64,000 nucleotides of DNA, from the NCBI RefSeq assembly GCF_000012305.1, contig NC_007204.1, positions 2,108,001-2,172,000 on the forward strand, given 5' to 3'. A model generated the notes under the pieces. That model ran no database searches and was not told the origin of the DNA. It was given only the letters and a program-made list of their open reading frames with translations. The stretch comes from Psychrobacter arcticus 273-4 (GTDB taxonomy: Bacteria; Pseudomonadota; Gammaproteobacteria; Pseudomonadales; Moraxellaceae). Made by a program: the position numbers and the translations under genes. Shown in pieces: positions 26,203-35,594 of this stretch. The first letter of the stretch is position 1. Every line of letters begins with the position of its first letter.

Positions 26203-27024
26203 ATGAGTCAACATCCTGATATCAATAGCAGCATCGATGCCAACCACCTTACCGATGATCAAACATCTTTAGATGCCAATGCGGTCATCGACAAGGAAGC
26301 TATGCCTGACGACAGTAAGCATATTCGTATCGTTAATACCTTTATGAAACGACGTACACACATGAATAAGAATGCCGAGCTGGCATTGACTGCGCCTGAG
26401 TTTGCGCATTATTTGGTCAATAACAGTTTTGGTGATGGCAACCTTGATGGTATTGACGATTTGCGTGCACTATTTGCTGACTTACCAAACGGTAGTGATG
26501 CGCCTTTAACCTTGGAGATTGGCTTTGGACTTGGTGACTCGTTCATCGAGATGGCAGCAGCCGAGCCGAGTCGCAATTTTGTTGGTGTTGAAGTCCATGA
26601 GCCGGGTATCGGTAAATGCGCTTACATGGCAGGTACTCAAAATTTGAGTAATATCAAAATCATCAATGGCGATGCCATTCAACTGCTAAAACAGTTACCA
26701 GAAAACCATATCGACCGTATCCAGCTCTACTTCCCTGACCCATGGCAAAAAAAGCGCCACTACAAACGTCGTTTTGTCAGTGCTGAGCGTATGGCAATCG
26801 TTACCCGTAGCCTAAAACAAGGTGGGTGGTTCCATACGGCGACTGACTGGGAACATTATGCCTTTTGGATGGTAGAAGTTTTGGATGGTTTTGCAGGCTT
26901 AAGCAACCAAGCAGGTGCTGGCAACTTCACTGACCGCCCTGACTTTCGTCCAATGACTAAGTTTGAGCGCCGCGGTCTAGAGCGTGGACATGGGGTTTGG
27001 GATTTAATCTACCTAAAGGACTAA
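26203..27024 (+). CDS. trmB: tRNA (guanine-N7-)-methyltransferase TrmB
   Basis: SAM-dependent enzyme that makes m7G46 in the tRNA variable loop. The 273-residue product carries [16 protein letters not shown] (SAM binding), [35 protein letters not shown] and [13 protein letters not shown], and ends [19 protein letters not shown]. It has an acidic N-terminal extension of about 40 residues compared with E. coli TrmB; the family match begins at [10 protein letters not shown]. There is no strong ribosome binding site at the chosen ATG, so a later start (near the MKRR methionine) remains possible. Confidence 0.94.
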
Positions 27025-27058
27025 TGTCTTTCGCTTTACCTTGATAGCGTATCCTATA

Positions 27059-27106
27059 GCAGTTAAAGTACTTATAGATTTTTATAAGCACTTTAACTGC
27101 TTTTTT
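27059..27106 (+). terminator. Rho-independent terminator of trmB
   Basis: A long stem (GCAGTTAAAGT...ACTTATA paired with TATAAGC...ACTTTAACTGC) followed by TTTTTTA, about 35 bases after the stop. Confidence 0.88.
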
Positions 27107-27368
27107 ATGGCTATGCGATTTCAAGCCCTTAGTTTATAAGGTTTGAGCACTCATAGAACCTGCTCTAGTAACGACTCTGAAGAATTAAAAGCATTTATAT
27201 CAAAAAATAATTTATTTAGCTTGATGTGAAACATAGGCATTAAAAACCCGATAACCCTTAAATTTAAATTTGCAAAATCAGAAATAGCTAAAATTCTTAG
27301 TTTCTAGGGTATCTCTTATCTGCGTAAACCTTGGTACTATAAGGGCTTGGTGAGTTCTCCCCATAAGC

Positions 27369-27596
27369 TGTGGATAACCCTGTGTATAAGTCGCTACTTG
27401 ACAAGCATTTCCCTAGATAGCTTAAAGGCTTAGGTAAAATCGTTCATTTTTTGTACAATTTAAAAAATTATTAAAATCAATGCGTTAACTGTAATTTAAA
27501 AGCAAAATAATTTATTTTTAATATTTTTAATATTGATTTTATCCCATCTAATGTTTCACACTGGCTAAATAAAATATATTTATTTATTGTGGACAA
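27369..27596. promoter_or_regulatory. Cluster of DnaA-box matches with AT-rich segment
   Basis: TGTGGATAA (27369) and TGTGTATAA (27381) are reverse-strand matches to the DnaA consensus TTATNCACA. TGTGGACAA (27588) has one mismatch. Between them lies about 100 bases of nearly pure A/T. The arrangement resembles a replication-origin or DnaA-titration site, but no dnaA, dnaN or rpmH gene is near. Confidence 0.4.
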
Positions 27597-27682
27597 CTCC
27601 TGAACCTATTGACAAACAACACCATTCTCAGGTCCGAATAATAAATTAAACGTATTTCACTCTAAACAAACTTCACCTTTAT

Positions 27683-27750
27683 ACTAGACGACATTGACTG
27701 TCGCCTAGTGTGTAATGATGGTCAATATTGACCTTGGATTTTGTTATAAT
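27683..27750 (+). promoter_or_regulatory. Paired palindromes and -10 hexamer upstream of recA
   Basis: An imperfect inverted repeat, ACTAGACGACA with TGTCGCCTAGT (27683-27710), is followed by the perfect 14-mer GGTCAATATTGACC (27720-27733) and TATAAT at 27745-27750. The palindrome overlaps the expected -35 position, as an operator would. The regulator is unknown. Confidence 0.4.
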
Positions 27751-28061
27751 TACCTTATCTAATAAACAGTGATATAGAGTTTGAAATAAATAGGAAGTGA
27801 ATGAATGATGCCATAGTCACTATGAGCCTTCTTAAAAATTATGAACTTTTTTTTGCTTTTATTATTATTTGATTTTACTGTATAGTAGCCTGATATGTTC
27901 GCTATTACTGTCTACCAACCTTATATTACTATCCATCTCAATCTTGTTTAAAAAGCACTCTTATGTATGATGATATTATCGTTAATAGCCTTTAACAAGC
28001 CGTTTTTTATAGCGACAATACCTATTCTTATAAATGAATGATTAATCACAAGGAGTCCTGT

Positions 28062-29120
28062 ATGGACGACAATAAAGCCAAAGCCCTTAAAGCTGCGCTC
28101 GCTCAAATCGAAAAGCAATTTGGTAAAAATACCATCATGCATTTGGGTGATGACTCAGCAGCACTTGATGTCGATGTGGTCTCTACTGGCTCATTAGGTT
28201 TAGATATTGCTCTAGGGATTGGTGGTCTGCCAAAAGGTCGTATCGTTGAAATTTACGGCCCTGAAAGCTCAGGTAAAACGACGATGACCTTACAGGCGAT
28301 TGCAGAGTGCCAAAAGCAAGGCGGTGTTTGTGCCTTTATCGATGCTGAGCACGCACTAGATCCAGTATATGCACGCAAGCTTGGCGTCAATACGGATGAT
28401 TTACTACTCTCACAGCCTGATAATGGAGAGCAAGCGCTTGAAATTACTGATATGTTGGTACGTTCAGGGGCGATCGATATGATCGTTATTGACTCGGTTG
28501 CCGCTTTGACACCACGTGCAGAGATTGAAGGCGAGATGGGCGATTCACATATGGGTCTGCAAGCACGTCTGATGAGCCAAGCCTTACGTAAAATTACTGG
28601 TAACGCCAAGCGCTCAAACTGTATGGTGTTATTTATTAACCAAATTCGTATGAAAATTGGCGTTATGTTTGGTAGCCCTGAGACCACAACCGGTGGTAAT
28701 GCGCTTAAATTCTATGCCTCTGTGCGTATGGATATTCGCCGTATTGGTGCGGTGAAGAATGGTGATGAAATCATCGGTAACCAAACTCGCGTTAAAGTCA
28801 TCAAAAATAAAATGGCACCACCATTTCGTCAAGCTGAGTTTGAGATTACTTACGGTGAAGGTACCAATCACTTAGCCGAAGTGATTGATTTAGGTGTTGA
28901 GATTGGTGCGGTTGGTAAAGCGGGTTCTTGGTACAGCTATGGTGATGAAAAAATCGGTCAAGGCAAAGCCAATTCTGTACTGTTCTTAAAAGAGAACCCT
29001 GCTATTGCTGAAGAGATAGAAGCCAAAATCCGTGCTGAAAAGCTTGGCGTAAAGGATGATAGCAAAGCAGCGGTCGTGGCTGAGACTAATGAAGAACTAG
29101 CCTCTGAACCTGTACAATAA
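28062..29120 (+). CDS. recA: Recombinase RecA
   Basis: DNA-dependent ATPase for strand exchange and SOS signalling. The 352-residue product has Walker [10 protein letters not shown] (66-74), [20 protein letters not shown] and the loops [10 protein letters not shown] and [20 protein letters not shown]. The start is MDDNKAKAL at 28062 because it follows a strong AAGGAG binding site; an in-frame ATG at 28038 lies upstream of that site. The leader is long. Family members of this group generally lack LexA, so the usual SOS box is not expected and I see none. Confidence 0.98.
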   Translation: MDDNKAKALKAALAQIEKQFGKNTIMHLGDDSAALDVDVVSTGSLGLDIALGIGGLPKGRIVEIYGPESSGKTTMTLQAIAECQKQGGVCAFIDAEHALDPVYARKLGVNTDDLLLSQPDNGEQALEITDMLVRSGAIDMIVIDSVAALTPRAEIEGEMGDSHMGLQARLMSQALRKITGNAKRSNCMVLFINQIRMKIGVMFGSPETTTGGNALKFYASVRMDIRRIGAVKNGDEIIGNQTRVKVIKNKMAPPFRQAEFEITYGEGTNHLAEVIDLGVEIGAVGKAGSWYSYGDEKIGQGKANSVLFLKENPAIAEEIEAKIRAEKLGVKDDSKAAVVAETNEELASEPVQ

Positions 29121-29143
29121 CGGTTTATTTTTCAAACCGTTAT
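29117..29143 (+). terminator. Hairpin at the end of recA
   Basis: A perfect 10-bp stem (ATAACGGTTT with AAACCGTTAT) overlapping the recA stop codon. It lacks a T tract; repeat copy E begins six bases later. It may be an attenuator between recA and recX. Confidence 0.55.
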
Positions 29144-29149
29144 CAGCAA

Positions 29150-29288
29150 CTATAGTTGAAATACTTTAAAGTCGCTACCGTATTGCTGGTGTAAATTTTT
29201 TGCAGCCTCTGTCTGCGTAGGAACAGCAAGCAAGAAAAATTTGCACCAGTAGTACCTGTTGTATCGATATTACTTTTCACCGACTATA
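29150..29288 (+). repeat. MITE-like hairpin repeat, subfamily 1, copy E
   Basis: About 139 bp, CTATAGTTGAAATAC... to ...CACCGACTATA, forward orientation, with the shared core (one change: GGAACAGC instead of GGCACAGC). It fills the recA-recX gap, ending about nine bases before the recX ATG. Confidence 0.9.
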
Positions 29289-29297
29289 TGATGTCTT

Positions 29298-30419
29298 ATG
29301 AAAATTAAAACGTTGGCTGAAATACTCGCTGAGTCGGATACCGATTCAGCGAGTCATACACATCGCAATCAAAAAACCATCGCTCAGCATTCGCATACCA
29401 AGCAGTCATATAAAGACAAGCCTAAAAACACCAGTAAAACTGGTAAGCGCTCTCAGAATTTAAATAAACATGATTTAGATGAGAACCTTTTAGTAGATAA
29501 TTATACTACTTTTACGGCAGATTCGACTAATGCACCCTTCTCTGCCTTAAATCCTTTGCCCAAATCCAAAAAACGTAAAAAACGCTTTCATCCAGCTGCT
29601 ACTTTCCACGCTGAGCCTAATAGCGCACCTGCTTATCAGCCACCTGCTGCGCAAAGTATCAAAGAGATGCTGGCTGAAGTTAAACATGCGGTTCATGACA
29701 ATGAAAAAGATAGTGTCTCTATTAATGAGACTGGCGTTGACTCATGCTTAATAAACTCAGAAGCATTTGAATCGGTAGCTGCTCATGATAGTGAGGCAGA
29801 CAACCAAAACAGCCAAATCGATAACCTACCAGCCGCTCTAAAAGCTTATTTGCGCACGCCTGAGCAGCGTCAAGCAGAGGTTGATGCCATCAAAGCAGAA
29901 AGCCGTTTGCGTTGGTTGGCGTTTTATTATTTATCACGTCGAGAGTATGGCAAGGCTGAGCTGAAGCAAAAATTGTTAGATAAAGAGCAAGAGGCGGAAA
30001 AAATTGATGCCTTACTCGACGAATTCGAAGAAAAAGGCTATCAAAGTGATTACCGCACTACCCTGATGCTGATTCGAGAAAATATTAGAAAAGGACGCGG
30101 TAAAGGTCGTATCAAGCAAGAATTCTATCGCAAAAAGATGTCTACGCCCGATAATATCGATGAGCTTATCGATATGGCAAACGCCGAGTCTGATGAGTTT
30201 AGTGAATTTATTGATGATAGCGCAGATAATTTGGTCGAAGGTATAGACTGGCTCAAGTTAGCAGTGAGCGCGCGTACTAGAAAATACGGCGATAGCGTAC
30301 CTGTCGAACAAAAAGATAAAGCAAGGCAGCTACGTTTTTTACAGTATCGCGGCTTTAATATCGATATCTGCTTTGCGGCATTAAACTATACATTAGATAC
30401 TTTAGACGAGCGTTTTTAG
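29298..30419 (+). CDS. recX: RecX family regulatory protein with long N-terminal extension
   Basis: The C-terminal part (about residues 205-373) is RecX-like: LRWLAFYYLSRREYGKAELKQKLLDK, then LLDEFEEKGYQSDYRTTLMLIRENIRKGRGKGRIKQEF and RQLRFLQYRGFNIDICFAAL. RecX inhibits RecA filament growth. The first 200 residues are polar, rich in Lys, Ser, Thr, Asn and Asp, and probably disordered, so the protein is about twice the usual length (about 150-170). It follows recA in the classical order but is separated by a hairpin and a repeat element. No strong ribosome binding site is seen at the chosen ATG. Confidence 0.88.
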   Translation: MKIKTLAEILAESDTDSASHTHRNQKTIAQHSHTKQSYKDKPKNTSKTGKRSQNLNKHDLDENLLVDNYTTFTADSTNAPFSALNPLPKSKKRKKRFHPAATFHAEPNSAPAYQPPAAQSIKEMLAEVKHAVHDNEKDSVSINETGVDSCLINSEAFESVAAHDSEADNQNSQIDNLPAALKAYLRTPEQRQAEVDAIKAESRLRWLAFYYLSRREYGKAELKQKLLDKEQEAEKIDALLDEFEEKGYQSDYRTTLMLIRENIRKGRGKGRIKQEFYRKKMSTPDNIDELIDMANAESDEFSEFIDDSADNLVEGIDWLKLAVSARTRKYGDSVPVEQKDKARQLRFLQYRGFNIDICFAALNYTLDTLDERF

Positions 30420-30487
30420 AGAATTATAACTTATCAATGTCAACCTATACAGCTCACTATTATATTTTAGATATAAAAAAAACCTAA

Positions 30488-31036
30488 CTATTTTAACGCC
30501 CCTAGACGGCTTGATAGCTGACTAATAATTTGATCAATCTCTTCATTGGCTTCTGGTTCGTTATCTAAATTACCGTTTGGCGTCAACTGATTCACCACTT
30601 CAGGTAACAATTCAGCCAACCCTTGGCGAACCTCTATCTCATTGGCGCCTGTATGGGCAGCGACTTGCTGAATTTCACTATCATTAAACAAACGATTAAT
30701 ATCATTCGGATCAAGATTATCATTGAGCTCATTATTACTTAACCAAGAGCGCGCTTGCTTTTCATAACCCATATCTGTAATTTTCGATAAAGCCCCACTT
30801 AATCCACCATTGCGCTTTATCCAGCTCAGTACCATAGGCATAAGTGCAGCGATAAGCATACCTTTACCACCGAAGCCGCCTCTCGTCGTTTGACCACCAA
30901 GTACACTAGCTAAAATATCACCAAGTCCGCCAGTACGACGTGGATTGATACCTTGATTGACTGGGTTACGCTGTGCATCCTCTGGATCCATTGCACTGCG
31001 TGCCACTTGACTCACTAAATTCCCTAGTAAACTCAT
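30488..31036 (-). CDS. YidB family (DUF937) protein
   Basis: A 182-residue protein starting MSLLGNLVSQVARSAMDPED, with GGLGDILASVLGGQTTRGGFGGKGMLIAALMPMVLSWIKRNGGLSG and an acidic C-terminal helix bundle (LNDNLDPNDINRLF, QVAAHTGANEIEVRQGLAELLPEVVNQLTPNG). This matches the YidB/DUF937 family, whose function is not known. The start at 31036 follows AAGGATAAGATA; an in-frame extension upstream has no family match. Convergent with recX. Confidence 0.85.
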   Translation of the reverse strand: MSLLGNLVSQVARSAMDPEDAQRNPVNQGINPRRTGGLGDILASVLGGQTTRGGFGGKGMLIAALMPMVLSWIKRNGGLSGALSKITDMGYEKQARSWLSNNELNDNLDPNDINRLFNDSEIQQVAAHTGANEIEVRQGLAELLPEVVNQLTPNGNLDNEPEANEEIDQIISQLSSRLGALK

Positions 31037-31258
31037 TATCTTATCCTTTTTATTATAATAAAATTCGTCGATACAAACTTTGATATAGCAAAATAATGAC
31101 TGCCATCTCACTTGTTAAATAGATCGACCTTTAAATATAAATTCCAATATAGCAAATCTATTTGTCTCTCTAGATAGGCATTTTGTTATGAGATGTAGTA
31201 GATAATTTAGAATAACAAGATAAAGCAGATAAGCATCTACAATGAAATCAAAGCTCAA

Positions 31259-31717
31259 TTAAACGATTTTGCTAGCAATCATATTTGCCAAGATGGTTAA
31301 CTCGCGCCATTGCTCAGGGCTGACCTGATCACGAAATATAGCCACAGAAAACCGGCGTTGATAAGGCTCTATGATATTAAAATCAAAACATATGACCCAA
31401 CGAGATTGGCTGACTGTATTAAGCTTTGCTTGCCATAAGGCATCCCCGCGACTCGTACGTATCAATAGCTGCCAATCTTGATAAAGGCTCTTATCAAGTG
31501 GCGGCTGGCTTAGATGCAATAATATGGGTCGTGATAATGCTAAATAGCCAATGACTACAGCGCTGATGATGAGTATAAGGATATACTGCCATAATGCTAA
31601 TGAAGCAAGCGCCGCCAATACAATCAGGATACTGGCTATAGCGATAGAAAACAGCAGATATAAATAGCTTATAGGTTTGATAGCAGTATCGATACGTAGC
31701 GAGGTTAATGCTGTCAT
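31259..31717 (-). CDS. YgfX-like (CptA) membrane protein
   Basis: A 152-residue protein with two adjacent transmembrane segments (about 18-40 and 43-63) followed by a soluble domain with conserved tryptophans (YQDWQLLIRTSRGDALWQAKL, SRWVICFDFN, SPEQWRELTIL). Topology and its position directly downstream of sdhE match YgfX (CptA) of the ygfY-ygfX pair. That family was once described as a toxin, but this is disputed. Identity rests largely on context. Confidence 0.6.
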   Translation of the reverse strand: MTALTSLRIDTAIKPISYLYLLFSIAIASILIVLAALASLALWQYILILIISAVVIGYLALSRPILLHLSQPPLDKSLYQDWQLLIRTSRGDALWQAKLNTVSQSRWVICFDFNIIEPYQRRFSVAIFRDQVSPEQWRELTILANMIASKIV

Positions 31718-31805
31718 AGTGAGCTACCAAGGCATGTGTCTGATTATTAAAGAAGATTCAATACTACTATAACAATCAAAAAATAAAGTTAAGCCATTTA
31801 AACAA

Positions 31806-32087
31806 TTAACTCAAACTTTTACTATGACGCCACGTCTTAATCTTATTGACCAGCGCCCACATTGCATCATCTTCTGGACGGCTTTGATTGGTAAAATAAT
31901 CTAATAAATCAGGGTCTTCATGAGTCAGCATTTGCGCGAAGCTTTCTTGTTCGGCAGCTTCAGCCGTCAAATAAAGCTCTTTAATGTAGGGTTCAAAATA
32001 AAAATCCAATTCTTTAAGACCACGGCGTGCTTGATAAATAATGCGGCGCTGCTCATTAGTAGGCTCTGGCTGATTATTAATTGTCAT
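31806..32087 (-). CDS. sdhE: SdhE (YgfY), FAD assembly factor 2
   Basis: A 93-residue protein with the diagnostic RRGLKELDFYF motif (RGxxE), then FAQMLTHEDPDLLDYFTNQSRP. The family promotes flavinylation of succinate dehydrogenase SdhA and fumarate reductase. The start MTINNQPEPTNEQRR gives about the family length plus a short tail. It sits 88 bases upstream of the ygfX-like gene on the same strand, matching the common sdhE-ygfX pair. Confidence 0.9.
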   Translation of the reverse strand: MTINNQPEPTNEQRRIIYQARRGLKELDFYFEPYIKELYLTAEAAEQESFAQMLTHEDPDLLDYFTNQSRPEDDAMWALVNKIKTWRHSKSLS

Positions 32088-32245
32088 AAAGTTATTCTCA
32101 TCCGTTTAAAAGGTATCTTAGATTAACACATGAAGTGCAACGCTAAATAAATATCAAAGTGTCGCATTTGTATTGTTAGGAATTATTATCATCGATAAAT
32201 CTATTTTTGATCATAAGCACTTAATCACAGCCATAACTACAGCGA

Positions 32246-33142
32246 TTAGCGTTTATCATATGCAGATAGCTGGCTCCATAATGCCACGGCTTGCTGCATC
32301 ATAGCGACATTATGGGTACGAATGATACTTGCCCCCTGCTGCAATGCAAAAAGAGCAGCAGCAGTACCCACGGTATCACGCTCAAGCGGTTGGGTGGTAG
32401 CAAGCGCTTGTAGACCTGTTTTGGTCAGCACTTCTGCCAAAAACCGCTTGCGTGAAATACCAAACATCATTGGTAGTCCGAGTGTTTGTAAGCTTTTAAG
32501 CTCACTCAATAATGCACAGTGATGCTCATAATTTTTAGCAAAACCAAAACCGGGGTCAATAATGATATTCTCCCGCTTGACGCCGACGCTTATCACTTCA
32601 TTAATACGTACTTTTAGCTCTGTCATGACTTCACTAATCACATCATCATACTGTGCTAAATTGTTCATCGTCGTTGGCTCACCGCGCATATGCATTAGCA
32701 TAACAGGAATATTAAGCTGAGCTGCCATCAGCGCAGCGCCCTCACGCTTGAGTGCCCGTACATCATTCCAAATATCCGTTCCTGCTTCAAAAGCTGCCTG
32801 TATGACCTCAGGGCTACTGGTATCAATGGATAGCCATATGTCATTACCTAACTGCTGTCTAATCGCTGTCACGACTGGCACGACACGCTGTATCTCATCA
32901 GAAGTCGCCACCACTTCAGCGTTTGGACGGGTAGACTCGCCGCCAATATCGATGATGGTGGCACCTGCTGCCATCATCTCCTTACAATGCGATATTGCCT
33001 TATCAACTGCATTAAACTGCCCACCATCTGAGAACGAATCTGGAGTAACATTTAAAATACCCATGATATGAGGCTGGGATAAATCTAAAACCTTATCACG
33101 ACTGGTTATGGTATAAGCAGGTAAAGGTTGGAATAATGACAT
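32246..33142 (-). CDS. folP: Dihydropteroate synthase
   Basis: Condenses p-aminobenzoate with hydroxymethyl-dihydropterin diphosphate in folate synthesis; target of sulfonamides. The 298-residue TIM barrel has IMGILNVTPDSFSDGGQF (pterin binding), IDIGGESTRPNA, DPGFGFAKNYEHH and SIIRTHNV. It lies downstream of ftsH, the same order rlmE-ftsH-folP as in E. coli, though the ftsH terminator and a 154-base gap separate them. Confidence 0.97.
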   Translation of the reverse strand: MSLFQPLPAYTITSRDKVLDLSQPHIMGILNVTPDSFSDGGQFNAVDKAISHCKEMMAAGATIIDIGGESTRPNAEVVATSDEIQRVVPVVTAIRQQLGNDIWLSIDTSSPEVIQAAFEAGTDIWNDVRALKREGAALMAAQLNIPVMLMHMRGEPTTMNNLAQYDDVISEVMTELKVRINEVISVGVKRENIIIDPGFGFAKNYEHHCALLSELKSLQTLGLPMMFGISRKRFLAEVLTKTGLQALATTQPLERDTVGTAAALFALQQGASIIRTHNVAMMQQAVALWSQLSAYDKR

Positions 33143-33243
33143 AACTTATCCATAATAATTTAAATTTATAAAAGTTATTTTAGCACTAATATATAGTGCT
33201 TATAATACCAGTAAATCTAATGCCATTCTGAATTGGTAGCAAC

Positions 33244-33276
33244 AAAAAAGCCCTTTATTAAAAGGGCTTTTTTTAT
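33244..33276 (-). terminator. Terminator of ftsH
   Basis: AAAAGCCCTTTT pairs with AAAAGGGCTTTT and is flanked by A and T runs. It lies about 20 bases after the ftsH stop and precedes folP. Confidence 0.88.
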
Positions 33277-33296
33277 TCAAAACTTGATAGCAACTA

Positions 33297-35192
33297 TTAC
33301 ATCGCTGGTAATGGCGGAGGGGTTACTCCGGTTGTTTTTACATCATCCTTTGATAAGTTTACTTCGTGATGCTGATAAACTCTTGGTGGACGAGGCTGTT
33401 CACCGGCTAAGATAGCTTGCAATTGATCACGGTCAATAGTTTCCCATTTCATCAAAGCGTCAACCATAGCATGCATTTTTTCTTGATTGCCTTCAATCAA
33501 TTCACGAGCAATATCATATTGCTCCTCTAGCATACGGCGTACTTCTTCATCCACCTTTTGCTGAGTAGCTTCTGATATGGTACGGCTGCCGCCACCAAAA
33601 TAACCTTGCGAGCTGTCATCATCTTCATAGACCATGATACCAAGCGCGTCAGACATACCGTATTTAGTCACCATGGCACGCGCCATTTTGGTTGCGCGCT
33701 CAAAGTCGTTAGAGGCACCAGTTGATTGCTGATGGATAAATACTTCTTCAGCAATACGGCCACCAAATAAAATCGCAATATCACTCAGCATTTTTGACTT
33801 ATATAGACTGATTTGATCATGTTCAGGCAACTGCCAAGTGACGCCAAGCGCAAATCCGCGCGGCATAATAGTGACTTTATGGACAGGATCAGTACCCGGT
33901 AGCAGTTCAGCGACTAGCGCATGGCCTGCTTCATGATAAGCAGTAGCGCGGCGCTCTTCTTCACGTATGACCATTGATTTACGCTCAGGACCCATATAGA
34001 GCTTATCTTTTGCGTCTTCAAAATCATTCATATCAACGCTGCGCTTGTTACGACGAGCAGCAAACAATGCTGCTTCATTAACAAGGTTAGCAAGCTGCGC
34101 ACCACTAAATCCTGGCGTACCACGAGCTAAGGCATGAGCGTCAACACCAATAGTATTAGGCAGTTTTTTCAAATGCACTTTAAGAATTTGCTCACGACCT
34201 TTGATGTCTGGCAAGCCAACTTGAACCTGACGGTCAAAACGACCCGGACGCAATAGTGCTTTATCAAGAACGTCTGCACGGTTGGTGGCAGCAATGACGA
34301 TGACGCCTTCATTGCCCTCAAAACCATCCATCTCAACCAACAATTGGTTCAATGTTTGCTCACGCTCATCGTTACCGCCGCCCATACCTGAGCCACGATG
34401 ACGACCGACAGCGTCAATCTCATCGATAAAGATGATACAAGGAGCGCTTTTTTTCGCTTGTTCGAACATATCACGGACACGTGACGCACCAACACCCACA
34501 AACATCTCAACAAAATCAGAACCTGAAATTGAGAAGAAAGGTACCTTAGCTTCACCCGCAATGGCTCTAGCCAATAGCGTTTTACCCGTACCCGGAGGAC
34601 CAACCATCAAAATACCACGTGGAATCGTCGCACCAAGCTTGGTAAATTTATCAGGGTCACGTAAGAACTCGACGACTTCAACCACTTCTTCTTTGGCTTC
34701 TTCACAACCGGCAACATCTTCAAAATTTACTTTGATTTGGTCTTCCGTTAGCATTTTGGCTTTTGATTTACCGAAGCTCATCGGTCCGCCGCCTTTGCCG
34801 CCAGCACCACCTTGCATGTTACGCATAAAAAATAAAAACAGACCAATAATCAGCAAAATTGGGAAACTGGCTATCAGCAATTGCATCAATACGCTTTGGC
34901 GCTTCGGTGCAGTGCCTTGGACTTCAACTTTATTTTCACGTAGCAATGGCATCAGCTCGTCATCCATCACAGCTGGACGAATGGTTTCAAATTCAGAACC
35001 ATTTTTCTTTTCGCCGGTGATTTGCTCGCCATCGATCTCAACACTGGCTACTTGATTTTCTGACACTGCGGTCACAAATTCAGAGTAGTTAAGGTTATCG
35101 GGCTCAGATGATTTATCAAAGCCGCTAAACACCAGCACTAAAACGCCGATTACCACCAGCCACAATAAGGTATTTTTTACCATGTCGCTCAC
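33297..35192 (-). CDS. ftsH: ATP-dependent zinc metalloprotease FtsH
   Basis: Inner-membrane AAA+ protease that degrades misfolded membrane proteins and regulators such as LpxC and sigma-32. The 631-residue product has two N-terminal membrane segments (about 6-22 and 105-124) and Walker [15 protein letters not shown]. Walker [16 protein letters not shown], the second region of homology and zinc site HEAGH follow. Its classical substrate LpxC is encoded in the same window. A predicted promoter lies at 35244-35272. Confidence 0.98.
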   Translation of the reverse strand: MSDMVKNTLLWLVVIGVLVLVFSGFDKSSEPDNLNYSEFVTAVSENQVASVEIDGEQITGEKKNGSEFETIRPAVMDDELMPLLRENKVEVQGTAPKRQSVLMQLLIASFPILLIIGLFLFFMRNMQGGAGGKGGGPMSFGKSKAKMLTEDQIKVNFEDVAGCEEAKEEVVEVVEFLRDPDKFTKLGATIPRGILMVGPPGTGKTLLARAIAGEAKVPFFSISGSDFVEMFVGVGASRVRDMFEQAKKSAPCIIFIDEIDAVGRHRGSGMGGGNDEREQTLNQLLVEMDGFEGNEGVIVIAATNRADVLDKALLRPGRFDRQVQVGLPDIKGREQILKVHLKKLPNTIGVDAHALARGTPGFSGAQLANLVNEAALFAARRNKRSVDMNDFEDAKDKLYMGPERKSMVIREEERRATAYHEAGHALVAELLPGTDPVHKVTIMPRGFALGVTWQLPEHDQISLYKSKMLSDIAILFGGRIAEEVFIHQQSTGASNDFERATKMARAMVTKYGMSDALGIMVYEDDDSSQGYFGGGSRTISEATQQKVDEEVRRMLEEQYDIARELIEGNQEKMHAMVDALMKWETIDRDQLQAILAGEQPRPPRVYQHHEVNLSKDDVKTTGVTPPPLPAM

Positions 35193-35594
35193 TAGTTATT
35201 CCCATCCCATACTTATTGGTGTGTTTACTAAACACGTGACGTCTATATATAAACGTATGTCTCGCTATTCAAGGTTTACTGACGAATTATCATTTCTCAT
35301 TCCAAATACAGGGTATAAAAAAACCTTATATTTTTGTTGGAGAAATAAGCCGCGCAATAACGATAAATAACTGAGTTTATAAGGCGCTTACTGTCAGACG
35401 ACTTTGCTAAAAATATCATATAAGCACTTAGAAAAATACTTAAGAATTAATTTCAAACAAAGTTAATATATCATGATATGTGGTATTAACCTGAATAATT
35501 CAAGCAGCATTCACATTTATTCAGTTAACGATTGTAGCAGTTTTCATGCAATGATTTTAACTTGCTAATTTTGATGTGAGAATTTTATGTCAGA
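35193..35594. other. Intergenic region rlmE/ftsH
   Basis: The 402 bases are AT-rich with no convincing gene. They contain the predicted ftsH promoter near the ftsH end. No rlmE terminator is obvious, so some read-through into ftsH is possible. Confidence 0.5.
35244..35272 (-). promoter_or_regulatory. Predicted promoter of ftsH
   Basis: Minus strand: TTGAAT (35267-35272), a 17-base spacer, TATATA (35244-35249). The -35 region reads CCTTGAAT, which also resembles the sigma-32 -35, but no CCCCAT-type -10 follows. Confidence 0.55.

Larger units (their letters stand above)
27025..28061. other. 1-kb non-coding region between trmB and recA
   Basis: No gene is visible in any frame. Contents in order: trmB terminator (27059-27106); imperfect inverted repeat (about 27120-27147); two consensus DnaA boxes (27369-27377, 27381-27389); an extremely AT-rich stretch (about 27450-27550); a one-mismatch DnaA box (27588-27596); two palindromes (27683-27710 and 27720-27733); a TATAAT hexamer (27745-27750); and the recA leader with a strong ribosome binding site. 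Confidence 0.65.

Noticed and set aside
27720..27733. Canonical LexA box at recA
   Set aside because: The palindrome does not match CTGT(N8)ACAG; it is reported as an unknown operator candidate instead.
27025..28061. A chromosomal replication origin
   Set aside because: DnaA boxes and AT-rich DNA are present, but no dnaA, dnaN or rpmH is near. Kept only as an origin-like cluster.
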